A stretch of 62,880 bases of DNA from DUOX01 sp050944015 (GTDB lineage Bacteria > Bacillota > Clostridia > Oscillospirales > Oscillospiraceae). The notes under the pieces were generated by a model. The model was not told the DNA's origin and searched no databases. It worked only from the letters and a program-made list of their open reading frames with translations. The translations under genes were made by a program, and so were the position numbers. This document shows positions 41,269 to 50,406 of the stretch, piece after piece (position 1 is the stretch's first letter; every line of letters starts with the position of its first letter). The stretch is from positions 1-62,880 of the forward strand of contig JBMNQG010000007.1 of assembly GCA_050944015.1 (NCBI GenBank). Reading direction: 5' to 3'.

Positions 41269-42030
41269 TTAACCGTTGATGCTGCCTAGTTTTACCGCAA
41301 GTCCAAGGGTTTCGTCCGTCATCTTCAGAGCCCTCTGGTTGGCCTCATACTTCCGATATAGGGAGATAAGATCCACCATCTCGCTGGCTGCGTCCACATT
41401 GGAGCTTTCCTGCATCCCCTGCCTGACGGAGTAGCCCTCGGCCTCCACGGGCTGGGCGCCTCCGTAGATTGAATAGAGAGTGCTGCCTTCTTTGCGCAAT
41501 ACGCCGGTGTCCTCGAAAGTCACTATGCGAAGCCTGTTGGGTTCCGCATATTCGCCGGTTATGGTTCCGTCCACAGACACGCTAAAATCAGTGGAGCCAA
41601 CATAGATTCTCCCGTTCTCTCCGAGCACATAGTTACCGTCCCCGGTGACCAGATAACCTTCCGAATTCACCGCGAAGTTCCCCGCTCTGGTATAGCGCTC
41701 TCCGGCCGGGGTCTCAATAACAAAGAATCCTTCACCGGCAATGGCCAGGTCCGTGGTTCTGCTTGTCTGCTCCAGGTTGCCCTGGACAAAATTTGTAATG
41801 AGTTCGTCCACATGGGTGCCAAAGCTGTAGGGGCCAACAAAGTTCCCGCCGTAGATGTCGATGTTGGGGTCGTTTTTCCTCTGCAACATCACCTCGTCAA
41901 AGGGCGTGGTGAGCAGGGTATCCTTTTTATAGCCTGTGGTTTCAATGTTCACAATGTTGTTCGTAAGAACATCCATCCTGTTTCTCTGGACCATCATTCC
42001 TGTAGCCGAAGTGTATAATCCGCGTATCAT
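41269..42030 (-). CDS. flgF: flagellar basal-body rod protein (FlgF-like)
   Basis: A 253-residue rod protein, the first gene of the late flagellar operon. The N-terminal GLYTSATGMMVQRNRMDVLT with NNIVNIETTGYKKDT and the C-terminal SSNVDAASEMVDLISLYRKY define the rod/hook family. The middle GEGFFVIETPAGERYTRAGN is the shared D1 motif. A sigma-D promoter lies about 90 bases upstream. The FlgF-versus-FlgG name is less certain than the family. Confidence 0.85.
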   Translation of the reverse strand: MIRGLYTSATGMMVQRNRMDVLTNNIVNIETTGYKKDTLLTTPFDEVMLQRKNDPNIDIYGGNFVGPYSFGTHVDELITNFVQGNLEQTSRTTDLAIAGEGFFVIETPAGERYTRAGNFAVNSEGYLVTGDGNYVLGENGRIYVGSTDFSVSVDGTITGEYAEPNRLRIVTFEDTGVLRKEGSTLYSIYGGAQPVEAEGYSVRQGMQESSNVDAASEMVDLISLYRKYEANQRALKMTDETLGLAVKLGSING

Positions 42031-42117
42031 CTGCTATACTCCTTTCGGTATGACAGAAACATAACATCCAGTTTTTCAGGAAAGGGCATAACCGGACTTT
42101 ATGCATTCATATCATAC

Positions 42118-42144
42118 ATATCGGATGAATTTTTATTATTTTTA
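42118..42144 (-). promoter_or_regulatory. sigma-D promoter of the late flagellar operon
   Basis: On the minus strand, TAAA (42144-42141), exactly 15 bases, then TCCGATAT (42125-42118): 11 of 12 positions match the sigma-D consensus TAAA-N15-GCCGATAT. It lies between sigD and flgF and is placed to drive flgF through csrA. Confidence 0.82.
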
Positions 42145-42222
42145 GAAAATAATATGTTTTTTGCTATTTGTACAATTTTCCAGTTTGGTATACAGCTTAT
42201 TCCGTCGTTTTAAATATAACTG

Positions 42223-42966
42223 CTACGCTTCCAAAGCCTTTCTCATATCCATAAGCACCTTGGAATGGATTTGGGACACCCTGGATTCCGAAATGTTTAA
42301 TATCTCGGCAATGCTCTTCATGGTAAGGCCCTTGTAATAATGAAGAGTAATGACCATTTTTTCCCTTTCAGGCAGGGATTCCACAAGGTCCCTTAAGGCG
42401 CTCTTCATGGATTTGTTTTCTATTATATGATATGGGTCATCCAGAGGACTGCTGAAATGCTCTTCCGTTTCTTTCTCATAGAGCATGGATTCAAAATGGA
42501 TCAGGTTGAACATGTGGGCCTTTTGCAGCACCTTCCGCACTCTGGAAACCTGCTCCCCCAGGAATTTGGCAATTTCTTCATCGGTTGGCAGGCGCCCTAG
42601 CTGTTTTTCGAGAATTTCATAAGCCTGATGTATGCTGTTAATTTTTTTCCTCAGGCTTGTGGGAGCCCAGTCCTGTTTCCTCAGGTAATCTATGATTTCG
42701 CCGCGTATTCTAAGTGACGCGTAGGTTTGGAACTTTACCCCCATGTTCATGTCAAACTTGTTGACCGCGTCTATCAGCCCGATGACCCCGCAGCTCATTA
42801 ATTCGTCCTTTTCGCTGTAATCCTTGTAGTGGGGCATAAGCCGCTTTACGACCATGGCCACCAGATAAATATAATGGGAGATTATCTGATTTTTTACTTC
42901 CGCGCTTCCTGTTCTGAAATACTCCTCCCACAGGTTGTCAACGTTACTCGTCTCCCCCGTGCTCAT
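42223..42966 (-). CDS. sigD: motility sigma factor sigma-D (FliA/WhiG type)
   Basis: A 247-residue alternative sigma factor for late flagellar genes. Region 2 is visible (DELMSCGVIGLIDAVNKFD, FQTYASLRIRGEIIDYLRKQ), as are region 3 (RLPTDEEIAKFLG) and the region 4 helix-turn-helix (TMKSIAEILNISESRVSQIH). The ATG at 42966 has AGGAG 10 bases upstream; the ATG at 42975 sits against that site. It overlaps the PilZ gene by 23 bases. Its own anti-sigma factor FlgM is encoded 2 kb downstream. Confidence 0.94.
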   Translation of the reverse strand: MSTGETSNVDNLWEEYFRTGSAEVKNQIISHYIYLVAMVVKRLMPHYKDYSEKDELMSCGVIGLIDAVNKFDMNMGVKFQTYASLRIRGEIIDYLRKQDWAPTSLRKKINSIHQAYEILEKQLGRLPTDEEIAKFLGEQVSRVRKVLQKAHMFNLIHFESMLYEKETEEHFSSPLDDPYHIIENKSMKSALRDLVESLPEREKMVITLHYYKGLTMKSIAEILNISESRVSQIHSKVLMDMRKALEA

Positions 42967-43642
42967 CCTGCCCATGCTCCTTTAAGTTTCTATATGATAG
43001 CTGGTTGCGCTGACTCAATATGACCAGCCTTATTAGCACATCCCTGCACTTTTCAGGCAGATTCTCGAAAGCTATCCCCAGAAGGTATTTGCATTTCTTT
43101 TTGTTGGTCTCTATGCACCTGACCACCCTGCCCCTTATTACGGGGAAGGTCTCGTCGATGTCGAACATTTTTATTCTGATGACAAACTCCATAACCTGCC
43201 CTTCCGGGCACCATTCATGGTAGCGCAATAGTATGCCGGTTTCGCTTATGTCCACGGTGTTGGTCTTCACCCACTTTTCCGGGGGGTTGTGCCCCTCTGC
43301 CCTTTTGCGGGCGTTCACCTCTATCCTTTCCCGGACCCGGTAAGCCGCCCTCCTCTGCAGGCACGAATACTCCCCGTCCAGCCGGAGTTCAACGATGGTG
43401 TTTTTGCCGCTGTCGTCATAATCAACAACGTGGGCTTCAAACATAATAAGCCCTCTATCGGTGATGCAGGATACCGAGTATTTATCCCCTTTATCTACCA
43501 TGAAATTATTGCCGCCCACCAAAATTGAGAGTGTATCTTTACCTGTTACCTTATAAACCGATGCAATGTAGTCTCCCCATCTTCCCTTGAGGTGTACTTC
43601 GTGTCCCGTTTTAAGAACCCTTTCCAAATTCACAATATTCAC
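42944..43642 (-). CDS. PilZ-domain c-di-GMP receptor, YcgR-like
   Basis: A 232-residue cytoplasmic protein with an N-terminal YcgR-type domain (about 1-90) and a C-terminal PilZ domain. The c-di-GMP-binding signature RxxxR is in QRRAAYRVRERI and the D-x-S-x2-G motif in TVDISETGILL. In Bacillus the homologue acts as a c-di-GMP-dependent brake on the flagellar motor. It is encoded directly between flhA (15-base gap) and sigD (overlap), where other Clostridia also have flhF and flhG before it. Those two are missing here. Confidence 0.88.
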   Translation of the reverse strand: MNIVNLERVLKTGHEVHLKGRWGDYIASVYKVTGKDTLSILVGGNNFMVDKGDKYSVSCITDRGLIMFEAHVVDYDDSGKNTIVELRLDGEYSCLQRRAAYRVRERIEVNARKRAEGHNPPEKWVKTNTVDISETGILLRYHEWCPEGQVMEFVIRIKMFDIDETFPVIRGRVVRCIETNKKKCKYLLGIAFENLPEKCRDVLIRLVILSQRNQLSYRNLKEHGQDEHGGDE

Positions 43643-43657
43643 CCCAGAATTTTGATA

Positions 43658-45694
43658 CTAAGCTATCTTGATAATGCTGTTTATGTGAAGTTCCACGCTT
43701 TGCTCCACTTCCGCATATGACAAGATTGCCAAATCCGGCAAAACCTGCTCGATAATCTTTTTAAATCTGGGTCTAACAACCGGGGCAGTTAGTATGACAA
43801 CTCTCTTGCCTTGCATGGCCATTTTGTCAACGATTTCCTTTGTGTTCCTAAATATCTTTTGAAGCTGGGCGGGCTCCAGTGCGGTCACCGTGCCAGTTTC
43901 AAGGCGCTTTGTCTTCTCCACTATCATCTGTTCAATTTCGGCATCCAGGGCAACGACGGCCACATCATCCCCCTTTAAGAAGCGATTAGTAATGACCCGG
44001 CTGAGATTTTGCCTTACATATTCCGTCAGTTCATCCGGGTTTCTGGTAACAGAGGCGTAGTCGGCAAGAGTTTCAATTATTGTGGCGAAATTCCTGATGG
44101 GGACGTTTTCCTTCAGCAGGCGGACAAGAACTTTCTGTATTTCGCCTAACGAAAACAGCTTGGGTATAACTTCTTCCACCAAAGCCGGCTGCTGTTTTGA
44201 AAGGTTCTCCACAAGCATCTGGACCTGCTGCCTGTTCATCAGCTCGTAGCTGTGCCTTTTGATAACCTCCATCAGATGCGTGGTGATTACAGAGGGGGCG
44301 TCTATGGTGGTATAGCCAAGCAACTCCGCCTTTTCACGCTGCTTTTTTGTTATCCACAGGGCTGGCAGGCCGAAGGTAGGTTCCACCGTCTCTATTCCAG
44401 TGATGGTCTCCTCCACTCCGTCGGAATTGATGGCCAGGTAATGGTCCGGCATAATCTCGCCCCGGGCCACCTCAACGCCCTTGATGAGGATCTTGTATTC
44501 GTTGGTGCCCAGCCTGATATTGTCGCGCAGGCGTATGGAGGGCAGGATGATACCCAGTTCCAGAGCGCACTGCCGGCGTATCATTATTACTCTATCCAGC
44601 AGGTCGCCTCCCAGGCTCTTATCCACCAAGGGCACAATGCCGTAGCCAAACTCCAGCTCAAGCATCTCCACCTGCAGCAGGTTAAGAACATTTTCAGGCT
44701 TCCGCTTTTCGTCGGCAGCTTCCACAGCCATATCTGCCTGGACAGGGGCTTGTACTTCCTTGGCCTTTTTCCGCATGTAATATCCCGCTCCAAGCAAAAC
44801 CGCCGCAATGAACAGAACCTGCAGCTTGGGAAATCCAGGGATTAAAGCCAAGACAAAAAGTATGGCGCCGCAAACCAGCATCAGGTCGGGGTTTCCAAGA
44901 AGCTGTCCCGACAAATCCGTACCGAAACTCCCCTCGGAGGCGGACCTCGTGACTATAATACCTGTGGCAGTGGAAATAAGCAATGCCGGAATCTGAGTCA
45001 CCAGTCCGTTGCCGACGGTGGCAAGGGTGTACACCTGCACGGCCTCGTTGAGTTCCATGCCCTCCATGGTTATGCCGATGATAAGCCCGCCCACAATGTT
45101 TATAAGGGTTATGACTATGCCTATGATGGCATCTCCTTTGATAAACTTGCTGGCGCCGTCCATGGAGCCGTAAAAATCCGCTTCCCGCTGCACTTCGCTT
45201 CTGCGTTTTTTTGCGGTGGCCTCGTCAATGACCCCGGTATTCAGGTCCGCGTCTATTGCCATCTGCTTACCCGGCATGGCGTCGAGGGTAAAGCGGGCGG
45301 CGACTTCTGATACGCGCTCTGAACCTTTTGTGATGACGATGAACTGTATAGCGACGATTATTATAAAGGCTATAATGCCCACCACAAGGTTTCCGCCTAT
45401 AACGAAGTTGCCGAAGGTGCTTATAACCTGCCCCGCGTCTCCCCCGTTGCCCAGTATCAGCTTTGCGGAAGCAAGGTTCAGGGTAAGCCTGAAAAGGGTG
45501 GTTACCAGCAATAGGGTGGGAAATACGGAAAATTCAAGGGCGCTTTTTATGTACAGGGTGGCAAGCACTATAATAAGTGAAACAGAAATCTTTAATATAA
45601 GCAGGGCGTCCAGCAACCACGTGGGCAGTGGAAGAATAATTATCATTATAATTCCAAGGATAAGTATGCTGACCGCAATGTCCGACTTTTTCAT
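43658..45694 (-). CDS. flhA: flagellar export gate protein FlhA
   Basis: A 678-residue type III export gate component. About eight membrane segments occupy residues 1-300, and a large cytoplasmic domain binds export substrates and chaperones. ASKFIKGDAIIGIVITLINI and the GSERVSEVAARFTLDAMPGK loop with QMAIDADLNTG are the conserved FHIPEP-region signatures. Length is normal. The start overlaps the flhB stop by 4 bases. Confidence 0.96.
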   Translation of the reverse strand: MKKSDIAVSILILGIIMIIILPLPTWLLDALLILKISVSLIIVLATLYIKSALEFSVFPTLLLVTTLFRLTLNLASAKLILGNGGDAGQVISTFGNFVIGGNLVVGIIAFIIIVAIQFIVITKGSERVSEVAARFTLDAMPGKQMAIDADLNTGVIDEATAKKRRSEVQREADFYGSMDGASKFIKGDAIIGIVITLINIVGGLIIGITMEGMELNEAVQVYTLATVGNGLVTQIPALLISTATGIIVTRSASEGSFGTDLSGQLLGNPDLMLVCGAILFVLALIPGFPKLQVLFIAAVLLGAGYYMRKKAKEVQAPVQADMAVEAADEKRKPENVLNLLQVEMLELEFGYGIVPLVDKSLGGDLLDRVIMIRRQCALELGIILPSIRLRDNIRLGTNEYKILIKGVEVARGEIMPDHYLAINSDGVEETITGIETVEPTFGLPALWITKKQREKAELLGYTTIDAPSVITTHLMEVIKRHSYELMNRQQVQMLVENLSKQQPALVEEVIPKLFSLGEIQKVLVRLLKENVPIRNFATIIETLADYASVTRNPDELTEYVRQNLSRVITNRFLKGDDVAVVALDAEIEQMIVEKTKRLETGTVTALEPAQLQKIFRNTKEIVDKMAMQGKRVVILTAPVVRPRFKKIIEQVLPDLAILSYAEVEQSVELHINSIIKIA

Positions 45695-46779
45695 CGCCCG
45701 CTACCTTTCATCTTGCCATTAATGCTGTAGACGTAAATCAGAATATCCGCTATGGCCTGGTAAAGTTCGGGAGGTACCTCGTCCCCCACCCGGCAGGATT
45801 CGTAAAGGGCCCGGGCCACGGGCTTGTTTTCCACAATGGAGATTTTGTGCTCCCTGGCCACCTTTTTTATCCTCTCGGCCAGGAAGTCCTTTCCTTTTGC
45901 AACCACCACCGGGGCGTTGTCCTGGTCTTCTTTATATCTCAGAGCAACGGCAAGATGGGTGGGGTTCGTAACCACCACGTCCGCCTCGGGCACGCTTCTC
46001 ATCATGCGCATTGTGCTCATCTTGCGCTGCTGCTGCTTTATTCTCGCCTTTACCTGGGGGTCGCCCTCCATCATCCTGTTTTCTTCCCTGACCTCCTGCT
46101 TGGTCATCATGATTTCTTTTTCAAATTTCCACCATTGGTACAGGGCGTCAGCCGCCGAATAGATTACCAGCGCCATGCCGATCTTTAGACCCATTGAAAT
46201 GCAGGCTGACAGGACTTTTAAAAACGCTTTGGCGACGTTTACATATATAAGGCTGGGGAAAACATTGATGCAATCAAGGAAATCCTTGTAGATGAGCCAG
46301 CCTATGATTACTGTTTTAAGGATTGATTTCAGCAGTTCCACAAGAGTCGCAGCGGAAAAAATCCGCCTGAAGCCTTCAATCGGGTTTATTCTGCTGAAGC
46401 TTGGCGCCAGCTTGCTTGTGGTAAAAAGCGGTCCGGTTTGAACCAGATGTGCAATGGAGCCTCCCAGCATTGCCACAAGCATTAGGGGCAAAACAATGGG
46501 GAGCACTTCAAACAGTATGTTCTTATAGAGGATATAGGCCGTATCCCCTGTGATTACCCGCGCCTCCTTGGCAAGGGAGACGGAAAAATAGTTGGAGGTA
46601 AATTTCTGCATTGACTGTATAAAGCTCTGATGGCCAATTTTCAGGGCTCCGAACACAATAAAGAGGGAAATTGCCGAACACATGTCGGCGCTCTTATGCA
46701 CCTCGCCCTTTTCCCTGACGTCCTTGCGTTTTTTCGCGGATGCTTTTTCAGTTTTTTCGCCGCCGTTGCCCCTGGCCAT
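45691..46779 (-). CDS. flhB: flagellar export switch protein FlhB
   Basis: A 362-residue export-gate protein that switches substrate class from hook to filament type. Four membrane segments are followed by a cytoplasmic domain with the autocleavage site NPTH, in VVVTNPTHLAVALRYKE near residue 280. The N-terminus is basic (KASAKKRKDVREKGEV). The ATG at 46779 follows a GGGGGG-type ribosome site; an in-frame start three codons earlier is less likely. The C-terminus overlaps flhA. Confidence 0.95.
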   Translation of the reverse strand: MARGNGGEKTEKASAKKRKDVREKGEVHKSADMCSAISLFIVFGALKIGHQSFIQSMQKFTSNYFSVSLAKEARVITGDTAYILYKNILFEVLPIVLPLMLVAMLGGSIAHLVQTGPLFTTSKLAPSFSRINPIEGFRRIFSAATLVELLKSILKTVIIGWLIYKDFLDCINVFPSLIYVNVAKAFLKVLSACISMGLKIGMALVIYSAADALYQWWKFEKEIMMTKQEVREENRMMEGDPQVKARIKQQQRKMSTMRMMRSVPEADVVVTNPTHLAVALRYKEDQDNAPVVVAKGKDFLAERIKKVAREHKISIVENKPVARALYESCRVGDEVPPELYQAIADILIYVYSINGKMKGSGR

Positions 46780-46805
46780 ACAAAGCACCCCCCGAAGTCG
46801 GACAG

Positions 46806-47594
46806 TCAGCCGACATTTATCAGATTATCAAACATGAAGCCTATATAGTTGAAGGCCTCATTGAAAATATTCTTACTGAAGTCTGCAAACACAGTAAACA
46901 TCAGCCCCAGGGTCACTATTCCCACCAATACTTTGAGAGGAATACCCACCACGAACATGTTCATCTGCGGCACCGTTCTTACAATAACCCCCAGAGCCAC
47001 CTCAAGGAAGATTCCGGCAGCCATAACCGGCATTGAAACCATAACCGCCAGGACAAAGGAGCGGCTCATTACCTCCGCGGCAACCCACACAATGCTGGGC
47101 GCCGCCACTGCCTGTCCGATGGGAACTATCTCAATGGTGCGGTATAGAATCTCAACGAGCTTCAAATGACCGTCCACGGAAAAGAACAGAAGAAGCAGCA
47201 TGATATTCAGCAGGCCGCCGGACAGGGGCGCATGGGTGTTGTTCTGAGGGTCGTAAATGCTGGCCATGCTTAAGCCTATTTGGGTGTCGATAATGCTGCC
47301 GGCAGTCATGGTTATGTTGAACATGGCCGTAAGGACGTAGCCCATGGCGGCGCCGAAAAGCAGTTCCTTCAAACATATAAGGATGTATTCCAGCAGGCCG
47401 GCATAATATGGGTACACAGCCGGCGCGGGCAGCCCCATAATAAAAACCCCGGTAAGAACAATGCAAAAACCTATCTTATACCCATTGGGGATATTGCTGC
47501 GTCCGAAGATGGGGCTTGAAATAAGAATCCCGCTCACACGGAGGAAAAACAGGAATACATAGTCCAGATGTTGGCTGACTTCGGCAAAGCCCAT
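46806..47594 (-). CDS. fliR: flagellar export gate protein FliR
   Basis: A 262-residue membrane protein of the FliPQR export channel, with about six hydrophobic segments. SGILISSPIFGRSNIPNGYK near the start and the loop with TMTAGSIIDTQIGLSMASIY are typical of FliR. It sits between fliQ (7-base gap) and flhB (26-base gap) in the standard order. Confidence 0.94.
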   Translation of the reverse strand: MGFAEVSQHLDYVFLFFLRVSGILISSPIFGRSNIPNGYKIGFCIVLTGVFIMGLPAPAVYPYYAGLLEYILICLKELLFGAAMGYVLTAMFNITMTAGSIIDTQIGLSMASIYDPQNNTHAPLSGGLLNIMLLLLFFSVDGHLKLVEILYRTIEIVPIGQAVAAPSIVWVAAEVMSRSFVLAVMVSMPVMAAGIFLEVALGVIVRTVPQMNMFVVGIPLKVLVGIVTLGLMFTVFADFSKNIFNEAFNYIGFMFDNLINVG

Positions 47595-47601
47595 CTTTTT
47601 C

Positions 47602-47874
47602 CTACCTCAGCATCGAATTGATGGAAGCGAACAGGTCAGTAGTAAAGTCCGTCACGGTACTGAGAATAAATCCGCCGAAGAGCAAAATGGCAAAGAGTAT
47701 GCCAAGGATTTTGGGCACGAATGCCAGGGTCTGCTCGTTTATCTGTGTGGTTGCCTGGAAAATGGAGATTATGACGCCCACCACAAGGGCAATTCCCAGC
47801 ATGGGCAGGGACGCCATAAGAATGGTATATACCGCGTTTTTCATAATCGTAAGGATTTCAATCTGAGAAATCAT
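47602..47874 (-). CDS. fliQ: flagellar export gate protein FliQ
   Basis: A 90-residue protein with two membrane helices, part of the export channel. Visible are VGVIISIFQATTQINEQTLA and the following FVPKILGILFAILLFGGFIL, both classical for FliQ. Order and spacing agree with neighbours fliP and fliR. Confidence 0.95.
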   Translation of the reverse strand: MISQIEILTIMKNAVYTILMASLPMLGIALVVGVIISIFQATTQINEQTLAFVPKILGILFAILLFGGFILSTVTDFTTDLFASINSMLR

Positions 47875-47894
47875 ATGTAACTCCCCTCCTGCCG

Positions 47895-48698
47895 CTAGGC
47901 CCCAAAGCTGCTGATAATTGCCCCTATGGTAAGCTGCCAGCCGTCAACCAGCACGAAAAGCAGTATCTTAAAGGGCATGGAAATCATTGCCGGAGGCAGC
48001 ATCATCATGCCCATGGCCATGAGGGTGCTGGCAACTATCATGTCTATAACAATGAAGGGCACGTATATAAAGAATCCAATAGCGAAGGCATGTTTCAGCT
48101 CGCTGGTGACAAAGGCGGCTATAACCACCCTGTGGGGCAGGTCCTCCAGCTTTGTTTCTTCCTCAATTCCGGCCAGATTTGCGAAAAAGTCCAGGTCCGT
48201 TTCGTAAGTCTGGGCGTACATGAATTCCCTGATTGGCACCATGGCCTCGTCCACAGCTTCTTCAAGGGTTATTTCATTTTGGACGTAAGGCTCGTATGCC
48301 ACATCTTGAATCCTTGTAAACACAGGGTTCATGACAAAATATGTAATGAAAAGGGCCAGACCTATAAGAACTGTGTTAGGCGGCATGTTTTGAAGCCCGA
48401 TGGCGTTGCGCACTATTGAGAGAGTTATCACAATCCTGGTGAAGCCCGTCAGCATGATGAGGAGCGTCGGCACCAGGGTTATGAGGGTCAAAAGCGCAAT
48501 TATCTGGATTGCCTGGGAGTCGCCCGAAAAAAGGGATTCTACGGCATCCAGCGGCGCGGCGGCGGCTCCGGGAGTCGCGGCCGTCAGAAGAGTTATGCAG
48601 CCAAGAAGCACGGCGGCGCTTCTTGCATATTTTTTCAGCCTTTTTGCCGCTGTGGGAGTTTTTTCCGAAGTTTCTCCCTTTATAGGCATGTCTTTCAT
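47895..48698 (-). CDS. fliP: flagellar export gate protein FliP
   Basis: A 267-residue gate component with a cleavable-type signal sequence (SAAVLLGCITLLTAATPGAA) and four membrane helices. The signature LTGFTRIVITLSIVRNAIGL and the later GMMMLPPAMISMPFKILLFV are diagnostic. The start at 48698 was chosen because the frame becomes non-FliP-like further upstream; the ribosome site is weak (AGG), and ATG 48689 is an alternative. Confidence 0.92.
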   Translation of the reverse strand: MKDMPIKGETSEKTPTAAKRLKKYARSAAVLLGCITLLTAATPGAAAAPLDAVESLFSGDSQAIQIIALLTLITLVPTLLIMLTGFTRIVITLSIVRNAIGLQNMPPNTVLIGLALFITYFVMNPVFTRIQDVAYEPYVQNEITLEEAVDEAMVPIREFMYAQTYETDLDFFANLAGIEEETKLEDLPHRVVIAAFVTSELKHAFAIGFFIYVPFIVIDMIVASTLMAMGMMMLPPAMISMPFKILLFVLVDGWQLTIGAIISSFGA

Positions 48699-48775
48699 CT
48701 CATCCAACCTATTCAAATGCCCACCACATTTCAAAGCTTTATATGCGTAAACTTCCTCATAAAAGGCATCCGGCA

Positions 48776-49138
48776 TCAGGGTTTGCGATCGGAAGGGTTG
48801 CTTCCCAGGTTTTTTAGCCGTGAGATAAGTTCGTCCTTGAAGCAGGCGCCGAATTTCTCCGGCGGGGCCTCCTCTTTCAGCTCTATCTCTGACAAGGGAA
48901 TTTTGTCCAGCCTTTCCACATGCTGATTGCTGACTCCCAGCAGATAGGCGTTCTCCCCAAAGGCTACCACAACTACGGACTTGTCCCTTGCAAGAGGCAG
49001 GGCTGCAATGAGTTTTATATTTGAATTTTTGCGCAGGGTACCGCCGCCGGTTTTGGCCACCAGCTTTGTCACATACAATGCGGCGGCAATCACCGCGCAT
49101 ATGGCTACTATCTCCTTAAAATAGTCCCAGAAACCCAC
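48776..49138 (-). CDS. fliO: flagellar biosynthesis protein FliO/FliZ
   Basis: A 120-residue single-span membrane protein that assists FliP assembly. One hydrophobic helix (AICAVIAAALYVTKLV) is followed by a cytoplasmic domain with SNIKLIAALPLARDKSVVVV and the GENAYLLGVSNQHVERL motif typical of FliO. It is encoded just before fliP, as expected. Confidence 0.88.
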   Translation of the reverse strand: MGFWDYFKEIVAICAVIAAALYVTKLVAKTGGGTLRKNSNIKLIAALPLARDKSVVVVAFGENAYLLGVSNQHVERLDKIPLSEIELKEEAPPEKFGACFKDELISRLKNLGSNPSDRKP

Positions 49139-49164
49139 GACACTCCGCCTTTCGCCCTATGGGC

Positions 49165-49476
49165 CTACACCTGCATATTCATTACTTCCTTATAGGCCTC
49201 CATGGCCTTGTTTCTGATTTGAACAGTAAGATTGAGGGCAATTTCAGCCTTCTTTGTGGCAATCAGCATATCGGAAAGATTATCGGTATTGCCCGTTAGC
49301 AGGTCTAAAGTGGCAATATCGTTCTCGGTATTGAGCTCCCTGTACTTGTCAAGGGCATTGTTTAGGACGCTGGCAAAGTCGCTTCCCTGCTCCGTCTGAA
49401 ATGTCCTGCCGCCCTGAGCAGCTCCCGAGACGCTGCTTAAACCGTTTATTATTGTAGAAACGCTAATGTCCGCCAT
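49165..49476 (-). CDS. fliE: flagellar hook-basal body protein FliE
   Basis: A 103-residue export-gate/rod adaptor that joins the rod to the MS ring. The C-terminal half (SDMLIATKKAEIALNLTVQI, then RNKAMEAYKEVMNMQV) is the conserved FliE sequence. It follows flgC by 27 bases. In Bacillus flgB-flgC-fliE precede fliF; here they lie downstream of fliY instead. Confidence 0.93.
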   Translation of the reverse strand: MADISVSTIINGLSSVSGAAQGGRTFQTEQGSDFASVLNNALDKYRELNTENDIATLDLLTGNTDNLSDMLIATKKAEIALNLTVQIRNKAMEAYKEVMNMQV

Positions 49477-49503
49477 TTCAAGCTCCCCTTACCAAAAGAT
49501 TAA

Positions 49504-49935
49504 TCATGTACCAATTTCCAAAGATTTTATAGCCATATCCTTGTAGGCGTTAAAGGCCGTAACGTTTGCCTCATAGGAGCGGTATGCAGAAATCATGTTG
49601 ACAATCTCTTGGGAAAGGTCCACATTAGGCATCTGCACATAGCCCTCCTCATTGGCGTCAGGGTGAGTGGGGTCGTAGACTAGCTTGTAGTCCGTTGTGT
49701 CGAGGCCGATTTCCGCAACCCGGACGCCGCCCCGGACTTCGTCGGACTTGCTCTTCAACACGTCGGAAAAATTGGGCTCTCTTTCCTCCAGAATTACGTA
49801 CTTTCTCGTGTAGGGAGTGCCGTCTTCCGTCCTTGTGGTGTCAATATTGGCTATGTTCTCCGATATAACGTCCATACGCAGGCGCTGGGCGTTAATACCG
49901 GAGGCGCTAATGTCCATTCCGCTTAGAAATCCCAT
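49504..49935 (-). CDS. flgC: flagellar basal-body rod protein FlgC
   Basis: A 143-residue proximal rod protein. The ISASGINAQRLRMDVISENI start with ANIDTTRTEDGTPYTRK, and GYVQMPNVDLSQEIVNMISA near the C-terminus, are the FlgC consensus. It is encoded between flgB and fliE. Confidence 0.95.
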   Translation of the reverse strand: MGFLSGMDISASGINAQRLRMDVISENIANIDTTRTEDGTPYTRKYVILEEREPNFSDVLKSKSDEVRGGVRVAEIGLDTTDYKLVYDPTHPDANEEGYVQMPNVDLSQEIVNMISAYRSYEANVTAFNAYKDMAIKSLEIGT

Positions 49936-49964
49936 TTTTTCAGCTCCTTTCAGGGAATATCAGG

Positions 49965-50375
49965 TCAGTCGATATTGATTGCCATATCCAGTTTTTTGAA
50001 TTCCGAATTGATTTTGTTAACCATTGAATAGTAGTGAATGGTATTCTTTGCAAGGGCTACCATTTCGCTTTCTATGTTAACGTTGTTTTCGTCGTACCGG
50101 ACGGAGCTGGACTCGTCTTTCACCACAACCGGCTCCACATCATCGACTCTCGGCGGCCTCTTGGATATATGCTTCTCGTGGGTGGCGGTCATTTCCAGTT
50201 TGGAATCTCCGGTTCCCAGCGCCGAGGCCATTATTTCCTCAAACTGCACGGAGGAGGCCTTAAATCCTACGGTGTCCACATTGGCTATATTGTTGCTAAT
50301 GACCTCGTTTCTGAGCCAGGTCGCATCCATGCCTTTCCCCAGCAAGTTGACGGAATTAAACAAATTGTCCCACAT
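49965..50375 (-). CDS. flgB: flagellar basal-body rod protein FlgB
   Basis: A 136-residue proximal rod protein, exported and polymerised at the base of the rod. MDATWLRNEVISNNIANVDT followed by VGFKASSVQFEE, and NNVNIESEMVALAKNTIHYY near the C-terminus, are family signatures. It heads the flgB-flgC-fliE block, 31 bases after the EAL-HDOD gene. Confidence 0.94.
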   Translation of the reverse strand: MWDNLFNSVNLLGKGMDATWLRNEVISNNIANVDTVGFKASSVQFEEIMASALGTGDSKLEMTATHEKHISKRPPRVDDVEPVVVKDESSSVRYDENNVNIESEMVALAKNTIHYYSMVNKINSEFKKLDMAINID

Positions 50376-50406
50376 TGCAAATCCTCCCTGTCTGGACGCC
50401 TGCAGG

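Noticed and set aside
44350..44358. Perfect DnaA-box sequence TTATCCACA inside flhA
   Set aside because: Single 9-mer in coding DNA without neighbouring boxes or an AT-rich unwinding region; not an origin.
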